A stretch of 64,000 nucleotides of DNA from Salipaludibacillus sp047795645 (GTDB lineage: Bacteria > Bacillota > Bacilli > Bacillales > Salisediminibacteriaceae): assembly GCF_047795645.1 (NCBI RefSeq), contig NZ_CP181045.1, positions 2,232,001-2,296,000 of the forward strand, written 5' to 3'. Numbering within the stretch: position 1 is the first letter of the stretch; each line of letters opens with the position of its first letter. Shown here in pieces: positions 1 to 8,980 of this stretch. The notes beneath the pieces were generated by a model. The model ran no database searches. It worked only from the letters and a program-made list of their open reading frames with translations, and was not told the origin of the DNA. The translations under genes were made by a program, and so were the position numbers.

Positions 1-8
1 TTCATTTT

Positions 9-45
9 AAGAAGAAGAAAGGCCATTACTTACTTTCTTCTTCTT
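9..45 (-). terminator. Inverted repeat just downstream of citZ
   Basis: A perfect 13-bp inverted repeat (AAGAAGAAGAAAG at 9-21, CTTTCTTCTTCTT at 33-45) with an 11-nt loop lies 18 bp past the citZ stop codon. Read on the citZ strand it is followed by AAAATG rather than a T-run. It could therefore be a weak terminator, or an intercistronic hairpin in front of a further TCA gene to the left; in B. subtilis icd and mdh follow citZ. The stem is mostly A-T. Confidence 0.4.
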
Positions 46-62
46 TTGAACATTTATATTTA

Positions 63-1178
63 TTATCTTTTTTCCATTGGGACCCAATTTTGGTGATCTG
101 GACCTGTATATTCTGCTCGTGGACGAATCAGACGATTGTTTTCAAACTGTTCAAGAATATGAGCAATCCAACCTGAAACGCGACTCACCGCAAAAAGTGG
201 TGTGAATAAATCATGTTCGATTCCTAAGCTATGATAGACAGACGCAGAGTAAAAATCAACGTTCGGAAGAAGACCTTTTTCATTTGTAACAATTTCATCA
301 ATCTTCACACTCATGTCATACCATTTTGTCTCTCCAGTTATATTTGTTAATTGTCTTGACATTTCTCTCAAATGTTTCGCTCGTGGATCTCCATCTTTAT
401 AAACTCGATGGCCAAAGCCCATAATTTTTACTTTTCGCTCTAACGCATCTTTGATATATGATTCAGCCTTTTCAACTTGGCCAATTTCTGAGAGCATTGC
501 CATAACTCGCTCATTTGCTCCCCCGTGAAGAGGGCCTTTTAATGCTCCAATTGCCGCTGTTACCCCTGAATACATATCAGATAACGTTGCAACACACACT
601 CTTGCTGTAAAAGTTGAAGCATTTAATTCGTGATCTGCATGCAAAACCAATGCTTTATTTATTGCTTTTTCAGATACTTCATCCGGAATTTCACCGTTTA
701 GCATATAAAGAAAGTTAGCAGCAAAACTGAGGTCTTCTTTAGGCGCAATTGGATCTTTTCCTTGCCTAATTCTTGAAAACGAGGTTACGATTGTTGGTAG
801 TTGTGCTTGAAGTTTCAATGCCTTTTGGTAATTAGCTGTTTCATCTTGCTCATCAGCATCCTCATCATAAAGCGCTAATGCAGACACAGCAGTTCTTAAT
901 GCTGCCATAGGATGTACCTTATCGATTGGATACATTTTCATTTGGTCAAGTACTTCGTCTGGCACTTTTGCAGCTGAAGCAAGTTGCTTATTGAAAGTCG
1001 AAAGTTCCTCTTTATTTGGAAGCTTATGATTCCAAAGTAAATAAACTACTTCTTCAAAGCTAGCATAATCAGCCAAGTCATCAATACCATAGCCGTGATA
1101 CGTTAACACACCATCAATAATTGAACTGACACCTGATGTTGTCGCAACAACACCTTCTAATCCTTTAGTTGTACTCAT
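63..1178 (-). CDS. citZ: Citrate synthase
   Basis: Condenses acetyl-CoA and oxaloacetate to citrate, the entry step of the TCA cycle, in the cytosol. The 371-residue length fits the Bacillus type II enzyme. The catalytic triad is visible: His218 in PLHGG, His257 in GFGHRVYKDGDPR and Asp308 in NVDFYS. The ATG is preceded by AAGGAGAGGTAGC. The gene order that follows (a DUF441 protein, ytvI, fxsA, pyk, pfkA) matches B. subtilis citZ. The 377-bp gap upstream carries a cre-like and a Fur-like site, listed separately. No anomaly in the coding sequence. Confidence 0.97.
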   Translation of the reverse strand: MSTTKGLEGVVATTSGVSSIIDGVLTYHGYGIDDLADYASFEEVVYLLWNHKLPNKEELSTFNKQLASAAKVPDEVLDQMKMYPIDKVHPMAALRTAVSALALYDEDADEQDETANYQKALKLQAQLPTIVTSFSRIRQGKDPIAPKEDLSFAANFLYMLNGEIPDEVSEKAINKALVLHADHELNASTFTARVCVATLSDMYSGVTAAIGALKGPLHGGANERVMAMLSEIGQVEKAESYIKDALERKVKIMGFGHRVYKDGDPRAKHLREMSRQLTNITGETKWYDMSVKIDEIVTNEKGLLPNVDFYSASVYHSLGIEHDLFTPLFAVSRVSGWIAHILEQFENNRLIRPRAEYTGPDHQNWVPMEKR

Positions 1179-1240
1179 GCTACCTCTCCTTTTATAAAAA
1201 TATGGGTCTTCTTTTTATTACACCTTATCACCAGGGATTC

Positions 1241-1255
1241 TGATAATGATTATAA
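1241..1255 (-). promoter_or_regulatory. Fur-like 7-1-7 sequence overlapping a -10 element upstream of citZ
   Basis: TGATAATGATTATAA is close to the TGATAATnATTATCA inverted-repeat form of the Bacillus Fur box; one half is exact and the other has one or two mismatches. On the citZ strand the same bases include TATAAT, so a repressor here would cover a -10 element about 65-75 bp before the start codon. The match could be chance in an AT-rich promoter. Confidence 0.3.
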
Positions 1256-1370
1256 CCGCTTTAAGATCAAATGAGGATTCCTCAAAAAATAGTCCCCTTA
1301 TTTTATTTTCCTAAAATACTTTTTTCTAAACTTATTCCCTGTTTAACAAGTGAAAACAGTCTAAATACTG

Positions 1371-1382
1371 GTAAGCGGTTAC
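1371..1382 (-). promoter_or_regulatory. Candidate cre (CcpA) site upstream of citZ
   Basis: GTAAGCGGTTAC fits the core of the catabolite-responsive element (GTAANCGNTTAC) on both strands and lies about 190 bp upstream of the citZ start. B. subtilis citZ is known to be CcpA-controlled, and ccpA is also in this window. I see no other cre this good in the gap. The rest of 1179-1554 is AT-rich and shows no reading frame. Confidence 0.4.
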
Positions 1383-1554
1383 GTGACCCTCAGTAATGGG
1401 AACCAAACAAATTAAGTATGTATTTGGTATCATTCATTTTCTATTATACCATTTTTAACATTTTTGTGAACGTAAAATTTTAAAACAAACCAATATTCAG
1501 ACTTGCCTTTGAATTCTAATTTATCAGATTATTATAGAGTATTTGTATTTCATA

Positions 1555-2025
1555 TTAACCCCCTATAGTAGAAAAAAATTCCGCAATCTTCATTGCCATA
1601 TAGGCAATTCCAGCTCCAATTAAAGGTCCAACAGCCACACCATTGAAGACTGCTACTGCCAATATCGTACCAAAAACAAGTGCCACCGTAATATGAGGAT
1701 CTGTTTCTAACAATTCAATTCCATTAGCTGCAATAATTGCAACTAAAATACCGGAAGCTAGTGCAATCCAAGCGTAATAAGACTTTAATGCGTGTTGAAG
1801 ATCTTTGAAACCAATTTCACCTGTAACAATAGGGACTAATACAGCAATTGTTATAATCGTTACACCGATATTAATACCTTTTTGTTGTGCTATCGGCAAG
1901 ATTTTATCGCCGAATCCCGACCATTTAACAATTAGTAAAAATGCTACCGCAATGATTAATGATTGGTTCTTCGCGAAAATTCCAACCCCTAATAGAATTA
2001 GCATAAATATGGTTGCTTGACTCAT
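1555..2025 (-). CDS. ytwI: DUF441 family integral membrane protein
   Basis: Small 156-residue, almost wholly hydrophobic protein with about four or five membrane segments, starting MSQATIFMLILLGVG and rich in Gly, Ala and Ile. The repeated GIL/GVA-type segments and the position next to ytvI match the DUF441 family (B. subtilis YtwI). Its function is unknown. It is divergent from ytvI and separated from it by 143 bp. The start follows an AGAAAGGAAAACAC ribosome-binding site. The family call rests on composition and context. Confidence 0.75.
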   Translation of the reverse strand: MSQATIFMLILLGVGIFAKNQSLIIAVAFLLIVKWSGFGDKILPIAQQKGINIGVTIITIAVLVPIVTGEIGFKDLQHALKSYYAWIALASGILVAIIAANGIELLETDPHITVALVFGTILAVAVFNGVAVGPLIGAGIAYMAMKIAEFFSTIGG

Positions 2026-2168
2026 GTGTTTTCCTTTCTATCCGATAAATGTATTTTAGCATAGCTGAGAATATTCTCCCATTTCTATGCCTATAATTTT
2101 TCTCTTTTCATAAATTTATTGGACATGCATAGATTATTTATAGGTTACCTTCTAGGAGATGAAAGCCT

Positions 2169-3275
2169 ATGAAAATGAATCATTCATCAACAACTTGGCA
2201 ACAGGTGTTACTATTATCACTTATAATACTTGCAGTAATATTTTTTTCTATTGTGTCTTTTGTTTATTTTTACCCTTTTATACTCGCATTTTTATTTTCG
2301 CTTATGTTTTTACCTTTTGTAAATTTTTTAGAAAATCATTGGAATTGGAATCGAACATTGGCAACCTTATTCACATGTGGAACGTTTGTTATTTTACTAC
2401 TAACCCTCGTTACTTTTATCATTGCTGAACTTGTCCAAGGTCTATCCTACTTAGTAAGAGTATTGCCTAATTATATTGATGATATTTTATACAATTTTCA
2501 AATTCTACTCGACAACACTTTCTTCCCATTTATAAATAACATTACCAATTATACTTCGGGGTTAGATCATGAATCAAACTTAAATATAGATCAGACAATT
2601 GATCAACTGTTAAGCCAAGTAGGAACTCAGCTAATACATTGGTTGCAACTTGTATTAAATCAGTTACGTGATTTTTTAATGGGGATCCCTCACGCAATGA
2701 CGATGATTTTTTTCTCGTTGCTTGCATCTTTTTTCATTACGAAAGATTGGCCTTTAATCATGTACTGGTTTAACAAATACATCCCCGTCAGGTTATTCCA
2801 ATTGGTGAGTCGAATTATCACAGAATGGAAATCCGCTCTCGGGAATTATTTAAAAGCTCAATTAACATTGGTATGCATCACAGGAGTGATAGTCTTTATT
2901 GGGCTACTTATCCTGCAAGTAGATTACGCATTTACTGCTGCACTTCTTATCGCTGCAGTTGATATTTTACCTTATTTAGGTACAGGTGCTATTTTCATGC
3001 CATGGATTATCTATTCAATTTTTAACAGCAACTGGTTCATGACTATTGGATTAGCGGTATTGTATAGCGTAGTCGTCCTTCAGCGTCAAATATCAGAACC
3101 TAGAATCGTTGCTCACCATATTGGTGCACCCACGATAGTTTTATTATTCACTATTTTTGCTTGCTATCAATTTTTCGGATTTATTGGCGTTCTTTTCGGA
3201 CCTTTAATTCTAATCTTAACGCAATCTTTTGCTCGAGCAGGTATTGTTGATGAAATTAAAGCATTTTTAAAATAG
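2169..3275 (+). CDS. ytvI: Sporulation-associated membrane protein, AI-2E transporter family
   Basis: A 368-residue polytopic protein of the AI-2E/PerM family. Two N-terminal hydrophobic hairpins (about residues 15-85) are followed by a soluble stretch (about 90-150). A C-terminal set of membrane segments follows, with the family's glycine/proline-rich loops (DILPYLGTGAIFMPW near 265-280, VLFGPLILIL near 345). In B. subtilis ytvI belongs to the mother-cell sporulation regulon; its substrate is not known. The start has TAGGAGATGAAAGCCT in front. A competing frame that starts 10 bp upstream is a shadow. Confidence 0.85.
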   Translation: MKMNHSSTTWQQVLLLSLIILAVIFFSIVSFVYFYPFILAFLFSLMFLPFVNFLENHWNWNRTLATLFTCGTFVILLLTLVTFIIAELVQGLSYLVRVLPNYIDDILYNFQILLDNTFFPFINNITNYTSGLDHESNLNIDQTIDQLLSQVGTQLIHWLQLVLNQLRDFLMGIPHAMTMIFFSLLASFFITKDWPLIMYWFNKYIPVRLFQLVSRIITEWKSALGNYLKAQLTLVCITGVIVFIGLLILQVDYAFTAALLIAAVDILPYLGTGAIFMPWIIYSIFNSNWFMTIGLAVLYSVVVLQRQISEPRIVAHHIGAPTIVLLFTIFACYQFFGFIGVLFGPLILILTQSFARAGIVDEIKAFLK

Positions 3276-3300
3276 AAAAGGATAAAGCCTTGTTAAACGA

Positions 3301-3320
3301 CCACCTGCGAAAGCAGGTGG
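3301..3320 (+). terminator. Tetraloop hairpin after ytvI
   Basis: Perfect 8-bp stem CCACCTGC / GCAGGTGG closed by a GAAA tetraloop, 25 bp past the ytvI stop. No T-run follows directly; the first one is about 30 bp on. It may therefore act as an RNA-stabilising or pausing hairpin rather than a standard terminator. Confidence 0.45.
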
Positions 3321-3520
3321 ATTCATCTGTCACGTTTCATAATGCTAGTTTTTTTGATTCCGACAGATAAACGTTACATTGCTACATATAGACAGCCAAT
3401 TCGCACATATAAATCAACCGTTCCGACACAAAACACATTCCGACTAAATTCGCAGTGTGTTCGCTCCCTCCCTTTTTATGCATGATACCCACAACTCAAA
3501 AATTTATCATTTCCTAAATG

Positions 3521-3552
3521 AAAAAAGCGGAATCGCTTTTCCAGCAATTCCG
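3521..3552 (-). terminator. Intrinsic terminator of fxsA
   Basis: On the minus strand the arms CGGAAT and ATTCCG are followed by GCTTTTTTC, starting 7 bp past the fxsA stop. Confidence 0.7.
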
Positions 3553-3559
3553 TTTATTA

Positions 3560-3973
3560 TTATCGTTTTCGATTACCTGGATTATTTGATACGTAAACAA
3601 AATTTCCTGATTTAACAGCATTTTGTAGAATTTTCTGAAGAAATCCCTTAAAAATAGCTCTCGTCTGAGGAATCAATAAAAAGAATCCTAATGCATCTGT
3701 AATAAAACCAGGAGTTAACAAAACAACTCCTCCAACTAAAATACAAATGCCATCTAACAAAATCCCTCCAGGCACTTGTCCTTGCGACGTTTGCATTTGT
3801 GCAGTCCTGATCGCATTTAAACCTTCTTTTTTAGCGAGGGCCGCCCCCAATACTCCTGTTAAAATTATTAATAAAATCGTTACAGGAAAGCCAATCCAGC
3901 CCCCAGACAATATTAACACCCACACTTCTAATGCTGGGACAACAATTAGCAATAACAACAATATCTTTCCCAT
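3560..3973 (-). CDS. fxsA: FxsA family membrane protein
   Basis: 137-residue protein with the FxsA layout. An N-terminal pair of membrane segments (about residues 3-45) is followed by a soluble loop with the conserved KKEGLNAIRTAQ and GQVPGGILLDG segments. A further hydrophobic stretch holds the family signature LLTPGFITDALGFFLLIP (about 80-100), and the tail is basic and polar. E. coli FxsA affects phage F exclusion; the role in Bacillus is unknown. The start is preceded by GAGAGGAAGATAGTGT. It lies downstream of pyk and is separated from it by pyk's terminator. Confidence 0.88.
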   Translation of the reverse strand: MGKILLLLLIVVPALEVWVLILSGGWIGFPVTILLIILTGVLGAALAKKEGLNAIRTAQMQTSQGQVPGGILLDGICILVGGVVLLTPGFITDALGFFLLIPQTRAIFKGFLQKILQNAVKSGNFVYVSNNPGNRKR

Positions 3974-4006
3974 ACACTATCTTCCTCTCATTTTCAATCA
4001 AGTTGA

Positions 4007-4034
4007 GAAAAAAAGAAGGGACCAAGTCCCTTCT
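4007..4034 (-). terminator. Intrinsic terminator of pyk
   Basis: Minus-strand hairpin AGAAGGGAC / GTCCCTTCT with a 3-nt loop followed by TTTTTTT, 16 bp after the pyk stop. Confidence 0.85.
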
Positions 4035-4049
4035 CATTTTCTCCATCTA

Positions 4050-5804
4050 TTATATTATACTAGCTTGACCTTTGTAAATCTTTCCGTGTTGGCTATCGAC
4101 AGTTACTTCGTCACCATCACTAAATATGGACGTAGCATCTTCCACTCCAACGACTACTGGAATAGCTAAATTTAAACCTACGACAGCAGCATGTGAAGTA
4201 AGTCCACCTTCTTCTGTTATCACTGCAGAAGCTTTTTCAAAAGCTTCCATCATATCGCGGTCTGTATTAGTGATGACAAGAATGTCACCCTGTTTTGTTT
4301 TAGATATTGCTTCACTAGCATTCTTGGCAACGACAACTTCACCAGTGGCAGATTTGCGCCCAATGCCTTGACCTTTTGCAGCAATTTCACCAATAACATG
4401 AACCTTCATCAAGTTTGTTGTTCCTTTTTCACCAATAGGAACTCCGGCTGTAATTACAACGAGGTCGCCTTTTTTAACTAAATTAGTTTTCAACGATTCA
4501 TCAACAGCTGACTGAAGCATTTCATCGGTAGAATCTGCTTTCGGTCCAACTTGAGGATATACTCCCCAAACAAGCGATAGTGCTCTAGAAACACGCTCAT
4601 TACTAGTAATCGCTACAATTGGTGATTTAGGACGATACTTGGAAATCATTCTTGCAGTATGACCACTTTCAGTAGATGTTAGTATTGCAGCTGCTCGTAG
4701 ATTTTGGGCTGTATGAGTTACCGATTGACTAATCGCATTTGTCACACTATGTTCACTCTCTTTCGAACGTTTACGAAGAATATCTTCATACTTTAAAGCA
4801 GTTTCTGTTTTAAGAGCGATATTTCTCATTGTTTCAACCGACTCTACAGGATATGTTCCGGCTGCCGTTTCACCTGAAAGCATGATCGCATCCGTTCCAT
4901 CAAAGATAGCGTTAGCTACGTCACTTGCTTCTGCGCGTGTTGGACGAGGGTTACGCTGCATGGAATCAAGCATTTGAGTAGCAGTAATAACAGGCTTACC
5001 CATTTTATTACATTTCTTTATTAATTCCTTTTGGACAAGAGGAACATCTTCTGGAGGTATTTCCACACCTAAGTCTCCGCGAGCAACCATTAATCCATCT
5101 GACACTTCAAGAATTTCATCGATGTTATCCACACCTTCTTGATTCTCAATCTTAGGAATAATTTGAATGTGACCTGCACCATGCTTTTCTAATAGTTTTC
5201 GAATATCAAGTACGTCAGAAGCGCGGCGAACAAAAGAAGCTGCGACAAAATCAACATCTTGCTCGATTCCGAACTCAATATCTTTCGCATCTTTCTCTGT
5301 AATACCTGGAAGGTTTACACTGACATTAGGAACATTAACACCTTTTTTATTTTTCAAGACGCCACTATTAACTACTTCTGTAACTAGTTCACCATCTTTA
5401 ATTTCCGTTACCCTTAACTCAATAAGTCCATCGTCAAGAAGTAACGTCGAGCCAACATGTACATCATTAATTAATCCAGGGTAAGATACAGAAATCAACT
5501 CTTTGTTCCCGACAACTTCAGTCATTGACACTCGTACTGTACCACCTCGCTCTAATGCTACTTCGCCACCTTCTAATGTTTGAGTACGAATTTCTGGTCC
5601 TTTTGTATCAAGAAGAATTGCAACATTTTTTCCAGTTTCAGCTGAAGCCTCTCGAATATTTTTAATTCGTGCTCCATGTTCCGCAAAATCACCGTGTGAA
5701 AAATTCAACCGAGCGACATTCATTCCTGCTTCAATAATACTTGTTAAAGTCTCTTTTGATTCACTTACTGGTCCTATTGTACATACAATCTTTGTTTTTC
5801 TCAT
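4050..5804 (-). CDS. pyk: Pyruvate kinase with C-terminal PEP-utiliser-like domain
   Basis: Makes pyruvate and ATP from phosphoenolpyruvate and ADP. The 584 residues are the long Bacillus form. The barrel carries ARLNFSHG (near 31), LLDTKGPEIRT (near 64), catalytic Lys218 in IIPKIEN and MVARGDLGVEIP (near 245). After the regulatory C domain an extra module (about 475-584) resembles the swivelling domain of PEP-utilising enzymes, with TSHA around His538. That extra domain is typical of Bacillus and Geobacillus pyruvate kinases; whether its His is phosphorylated is not known. It lies downstream of pfkA with a hairpin in the 128-bp gap, so expression is probably at least partly coupled. Confidence 0.97.
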   Translation of the reverse strand: MRKTKIVCTIGPVSESKETLTSIIEAGMNVARLNFSHGDFAEHGARIKNIREASAETGKNVAILLDTKGPEIRTQTLEGGEVALERGGTVRVSMTEVVGNKELISVSYPGLINDVHVGSTLLLDDGLIELRVTEIKDGELVTEVVNSGVLKNKKGVNVPNVSVNLPGITEKDAKDIEFGIEQDVDFVAASFVRRASDVLDIRKLLEKHGAGHIQIIPKIENQEGVDNIDEILEVSDGLMVARGDLGVEIPPEDVPLVQKELIKKCNKMGKPVITATQMLDSMQRNPRPTRAEASDVANAIFDGTDAIMLSGETAAGTYPVESVETMRNIALKTETALKYEDILRKRSKESEHSVTNAISQSVTHTAQNLRAAAILTSTESGHTARMISKYRPKSPIVAITSNERVSRALSLVWGVYPQVGPKADSTDEMLQSAVDESLKTNLVKKGDLVVITAGVPIGEKGTTNLMKVHVIGEIAAKGQGIGRKSATGEVVVAKNASEAISKTKQGDILVITNTDRDMMEAFEKASAVITEEGGLTSHAAVVGLNLAIPVVVGVEDATSIFSDGDEVTVDSQHGKIYKGQASII

Positions 5805-5865
5805 TCTTCATCCTCCTTAAAATAGTAAAACAATGACATAAATATAATATCTCAATCTTCCCCAC

Positions 5866-5895
5866 AAGAAAACTAGGACAAACATTTTGTCCTAG
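5866..5895 (-). terminator. Hairpin between pfkA and pyk
   Basis: Perfect 10-bp stem CTAGGACAAA / TTTGTCCTAG with a 3-nt loop, followed on the minus strand by TTTTCTT. It lies 38 bp after the pfkA stop and 62 bp before the pyk start. It may partly terminate pfkA mRNA, or be a processing site that lets the two glycolytic genes be expressed unequally. Confidence 0.65.
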
Positions 5896-5932
5896 CACTT
5901 ATCTATCGGCGTAACTAGGTAAATCTTGCCTT

Positions 5933-6892
5933 TTATATGGACAACTCTTTAGATAGGTTGTACATCTTTTCATCTAAACTATGCTTTCTTGATAAAGCGT
6001 CATCAATATCGTGTACTACGAGTTGATTATTTTCAATCCCTACCATCTTACCGGCATCTCCTGCAAGAAGTACTTCTACAGCTTTGGCTCCCAATCTACT
6101 AGCCAAAACTCGATCTTGTGCAGTTGGAGATCCTCCACGCTGTATATGACCGAGTATAGTTACTCTTGTTTCCAAATCCGTTTTATCTTGAATCTCTTTT
6201 CCTATTTCTACGCCAGATCCAACACCTTCAGCAACAATAATAATACTGTGCTTCTTACCACGGTCAGTTCCGCGTTTTAAACGGCTAACAATATCTTTCA
6301 TGTCATCTTTTACTTCAGGCACCATAATCGTTTCAGCACCATTAGCCAAACCAGACCAAAGTGCTAAGTCACCAGCATTACGTCCCATAACTTCAATAAC
6401 ATATGTACGTTCATGAGATGTTGCGGTATCACGAATTTTATCAATTGCATCAATTATTGTATTGAGCGCTGTATCAAAACCAATTGTAAAATCGGTCCCT
6501 GGAATATCATTATCTATTGTTCCAGGTACGCCAATAGTAGGGTAACCATGTTCAACAAGTTTTTGTGCACCTCGGAAAGATCCATCTCCACCGATAACAA
6601 CTAAACCTTCGATCCCGAATTTTTTTAATTGTTCAATTCCCTTTTCTTGACCTTCAAGCGTTTTAAACTCTTCACAACGAGCCGTGTAAAGTTTCGTACC
6701 TCCGCGTTGAATAATGTCACCTACAGAACCAATATCAAGTTTTTCTATGTCTCCGTTAATTAAACCTGCGAAACCAGAATAAATTCCATAAACTTCAAGA
6801 TCATGAAAGATAGCTTTCCGAACAACTGCTCGAATTGCTGCATTCATACCTGGTGAATCTCCTCCACTTGTTAGAACTCCAATACGTTTCAT
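5933..6892 (-). CDS. pfkA: ATP-dependent 6-phosphofructokinase
   Basis: Phosphorylates fructose 6-phosphate to the 1,6-bisphosphate, the committed step of glycolysis. The 319 residues are the exact size of the bacterial allosteric enzyme. The glycine-rich ATP site GVLTSGGDSPGMNAAIRA is at 5-22, GGDGSF near 101 and the catalytic segment GTIDNDIPGTD near 124-134. It has a normal ATG with a GAGGTGAAGAGATCGA site upstream. It sits between accA and pyk, the standard Bacillus order accDA-pfkA-pyk. Confidence 0.98.
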   Translation of the reverse strand: MKRIGVLTSGGDSPGMNAAIRAVVRKAIFHDLEVYGIYSGFAGLINGDIEKLDIGSVGDIIQRGGTKLYTARCEEFKTLEGQEKGIEQLKKFGIEGLVVIGGDGSFRGAQKLVEHGYPTIGVPGTIDNDIPGTDFTIGFDTALNTIIDAIDKIRDTATSHERTYVIEVMGRNAGDLALWSGLANGAETIMVPEVKDDMKDIVSRLKRGTDRGKKHSIIIVAEGVGSGVEIGKEIQDKTDLETRVTILGHIQRGGSPTAQDRVLASRLGAKAVEVLLAGDAGKMVGIENNQLVVHDIDDALSRKHSLDEKMYNLSKELSI

Positions 6893-7022
6893 TCGATCTC
6901 TTCACCTCAATTTTCATTTCTTTTTATATTATGTGTTAAAAATAACACTTTCATTTATGAAACACAATAGAGATCAGACATCAGACAAATAGGCTTTCTC
7001 ACTTAAGAAAAAGCATAAAGTC

Positions 7023-8000
7023 TTATTCCCCAACCATGACATCGTTTACACAGTCGTATTCTCCGATTTTGTTAAATTTTTCGTAACGTTTGTTCACAAG
7101 TTCATTAAAGTCATATTTCATTAACTCTGCAAGCGCGTATTTCAAAGTTTGACGAATATAATCAGCCTGAACCTCCACGTTTCGATGAGCACCTCCACGA
7201 ACCTCGCGAATAACATCATCAATTAAAGCCAAATCATTTAAATCTGTTGCAGTTATTTTCATGGTTTCCGCTGCTCTTTTAGCTTCAGCAGAATCTTTCC
7301 ATAATAAAGCAGCAGCACCTTCAGGAGAAATAACAGAATATGTCGAGTTTTCCAACATAAAAATACGGTCCCCAACACCTAGTGCAAGAGCTCCGCCACT
7401 TCCACCTTCACCAATCACGATGCATATTATCGGTACTCGAAGACCAGCCATTTCGATTAAGTTTCTAGCAATAGCTTCGCTCTGTCCTCTTTCCTCCGCT
7501 GATTTTCCTGGATAAGCTCCTTTTGTATCAATAAAGCAGATCACAGGACGTTTAAACTTTTCTGCTTGCTTCATTAAGCGTAAAGCTTTTCTAAATCCTT
7601 CTGGGTGAGGCATACCAAAATTTCTTTTTACATTTTCTTTTGTATCTCTACCACGTTGATGACCAATAACTGTGACAGGTGCCCCTTCAAATTTAGCTAT
7701 ACCACCAACAATTGCTGCATCATCTCCATAATAACGGTCGCCATACAATTCCATGAAGTTAGTAAATAATTTCTCAATGTAGTCTAGTGTGGTGGGACGG
7801 TGACTATGTCGAGCCAATTGTACTCGATCCCAAGCAGACATATTTCCATATATATCTTCTTCTAATTGCTCTAACCGAACCTCTAATTTTTCGATTTCGC
7901 CAGAAAGATCAATTTCTTTTTCAATCGTAAATGCTTTCAGTTCAGATATTTTGTTTCTAAGTTCAATAATTGGTTTTTCAAATAGTAACTGTTCTGCCAT
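7023..8000 (-). CDS. accA: Acetyl-CoA carboxylase carboxyltransferase subunit alpha
   Basis: With AccD it transfers the carboxyl group from biotin carrier protein to acetyl-CoA to make malonyl-CoA, the first step of fatty-acid synthesis. The 325 residues match the family. The N-terminal coiled region MAEQLLFEKPIIELRNKI is characteristic. The crotonase-type core has RGRDTKEN, FIDTKGAYPG and IGEGGSGGALALGVGD for the oxyanion and CoA sites. It starts 4 bp after the accD stop, with an AGGAGGACTAAATTT site inside the junction, so the two subunits are translationally linked. Confidence 0.98.
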   Translation of the reverse strand: MAEQLLFEKPIIELRNKISELKAFTIEKEIDLSGEIEKLEVRLEQLEEDIYGNMSAWDRVQLARHSHRPTTLDYIEKLFTNFMELYGDRYYGDDAAIVGGIAKFEGAPVTVIGHQRGRDTKENVKRNFGMPHPEGFRKALRLMKQAEKFKRPVICFIDTKGAYPGKSAEERGQSEAIARNLIEMAGLRVPIICIVIGEGGSGGALALGVGDRIFMLENSTYSVISPEGAAALLWKDSAEAKRAAETMKITATDLNDLALIDDVIREVRGGAHRNVEVQADYIRQTLKYALAELMKYDFNELVNKRYEKFNKIGEYDCVNDVMVGE

Positions 8001-8004
8001 AAAT

Positions 8005-8874
8005 TTAGTCCTCCTTTATCACCGGATAAGGTTGATGAATTGATAAGATATTTCCCAATGTTTTCTTTAATTCTTTCCGGTGGACCACTTGATCTAATTG
8101 TCCGTGGTCTAGAAGAAATTCAGATGTTTGAAAATCATCCGGCAATTTTTGTCTTATCGTTTGTTCGATAATACGTCTTCCAGCAAAACCAATCAAGGCG
8201 TTTGGTTCAGCTAAATTAATATCACCAAGAGAAGCAAAGCTAGCTGACACCCCTCCGGTTGTTGGGTGCGTCATTATGCTAATGAAAAGTAAACCTGATT
8301 CATGAAGTCTGTTTAACGCAGTACTAGTTTTTGCCATCTGCATAAGACTAAATACACCTTCTTGCATCCTTGCTCCACCAGATGCAGCAAACATAATAAA
8401 CGGTTTTTCTTCGTCAATCGCATGTTGAATCGCTCTTGACATTTTTTCACCAACGACTGATCCCATACTCCCCATTCTGAACCTAGCATCCATTACACCA
8501 ATAATGACTCCTATGTCGTCAATTGTCCCTCGTCCAGTCACAACCGCTTCATTTAATCCTGTTTTCTTACGATCACTTTCTGACTTTTCTTTATAATCAG
8601 GAAAATTTAATGGATCTTTTGCAATCATATTAGAATCGAATTCTTCAAAACTGCCTTCATCTAAAGTATATTCAATTCTTTCCGATGACGAAAGGCGGTG
8701 ATGAAATTGACATTGGTCACAGACCATTTGATTTTTTCTTAATTCTTTAATATAGATTATTGATTTACAAGACGGACATTTGCTCATTAACCCTTCAGGA
8801 ACCTCTTGTTTTGCTTGTTCCGATGGGATAGTTGCATACTTTCTTCTCTTCTTTGAAAATAAATCTCTTATCAC
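8005..8874 (-). CDS. accD: Acetyl-CoA carboxylase carboxyltransferase subunit beta
   Basis: Partner of AccA. The N-terminal four-cysteine zinc ribbon is intact (CPSC near 33-36, CDQC near 52-55). The carboxyltransferase core follows, with ASGGARMQEGVFSLMQMAKT and THPTTGGVSASFASLGD. At 289 residues it is of usual length. The start is GTG, with GAGGTGAGATT in front. The promoter must lie within or beyond the repeat-rich 414-bp region upstream, because the first repeat begins only 15 bp before the start codon. Confidence 0.98.
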   Translation of the reverse strand: MIRDLFSKKRRKYATIPSEQAKQEVPEGLMSKCPSCKSIIYIKELRKNQMVCDQCQFHHRLSSSERIEYTLDEGSFEEFDSNMIAKDPLNFPDYKEKSESDRKKTGLNEAVVTGRGTIDDIGVIIGVMDARFRMGSMGSVVGEKMSRAIQHAIDEEKPFIMFAASGGARMQEGVFSLMQMAKTSTALNRLHESGLLFISIMTHPTTGGVSASFASLGDINLAEPNALIGFAGRRIIEQTIRQKLPDDFQTSEFLLDHGQLDQVVHRKELKKTLGNILSIHQPYPVIKED

Positions 8875-8888
8875 AATCTCACCTCGTT

Positions 8889-8952
8889 TATAAACAAGAC
8901 TTGGCTTTTCGCCCAGAAAGGCGAAAGCCTTAGTCGCTGTTATACTTTCTTC
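8889..8952. repeat. Dispersed intergenic hairpin repeat, copy A
   Basis: The left block TATAAACAAGACTTGGC continues into TTTTCGCC, and the right block is CCTTAGTCGCTGTTATACTT. Between them GGCTTTTCGCC and GGCGAAAGCC pair to form a hairpin. The same two blocks recur at 8981-9105, and diverged versions at 15925-15980. It contains no reading frame and lies directly upstream of accD. Confidence 0.7.
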
Positions 8953-8980
8953 CTTTTCTCTTCCAATTTACTCGGAAAGG

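Noticed and set aside
2159..2428. Plus-strand frame overlapping the start of ytvI
   Set aside because: Out of frame with the well-supported membrane protein, with no family features; a shadow frame.
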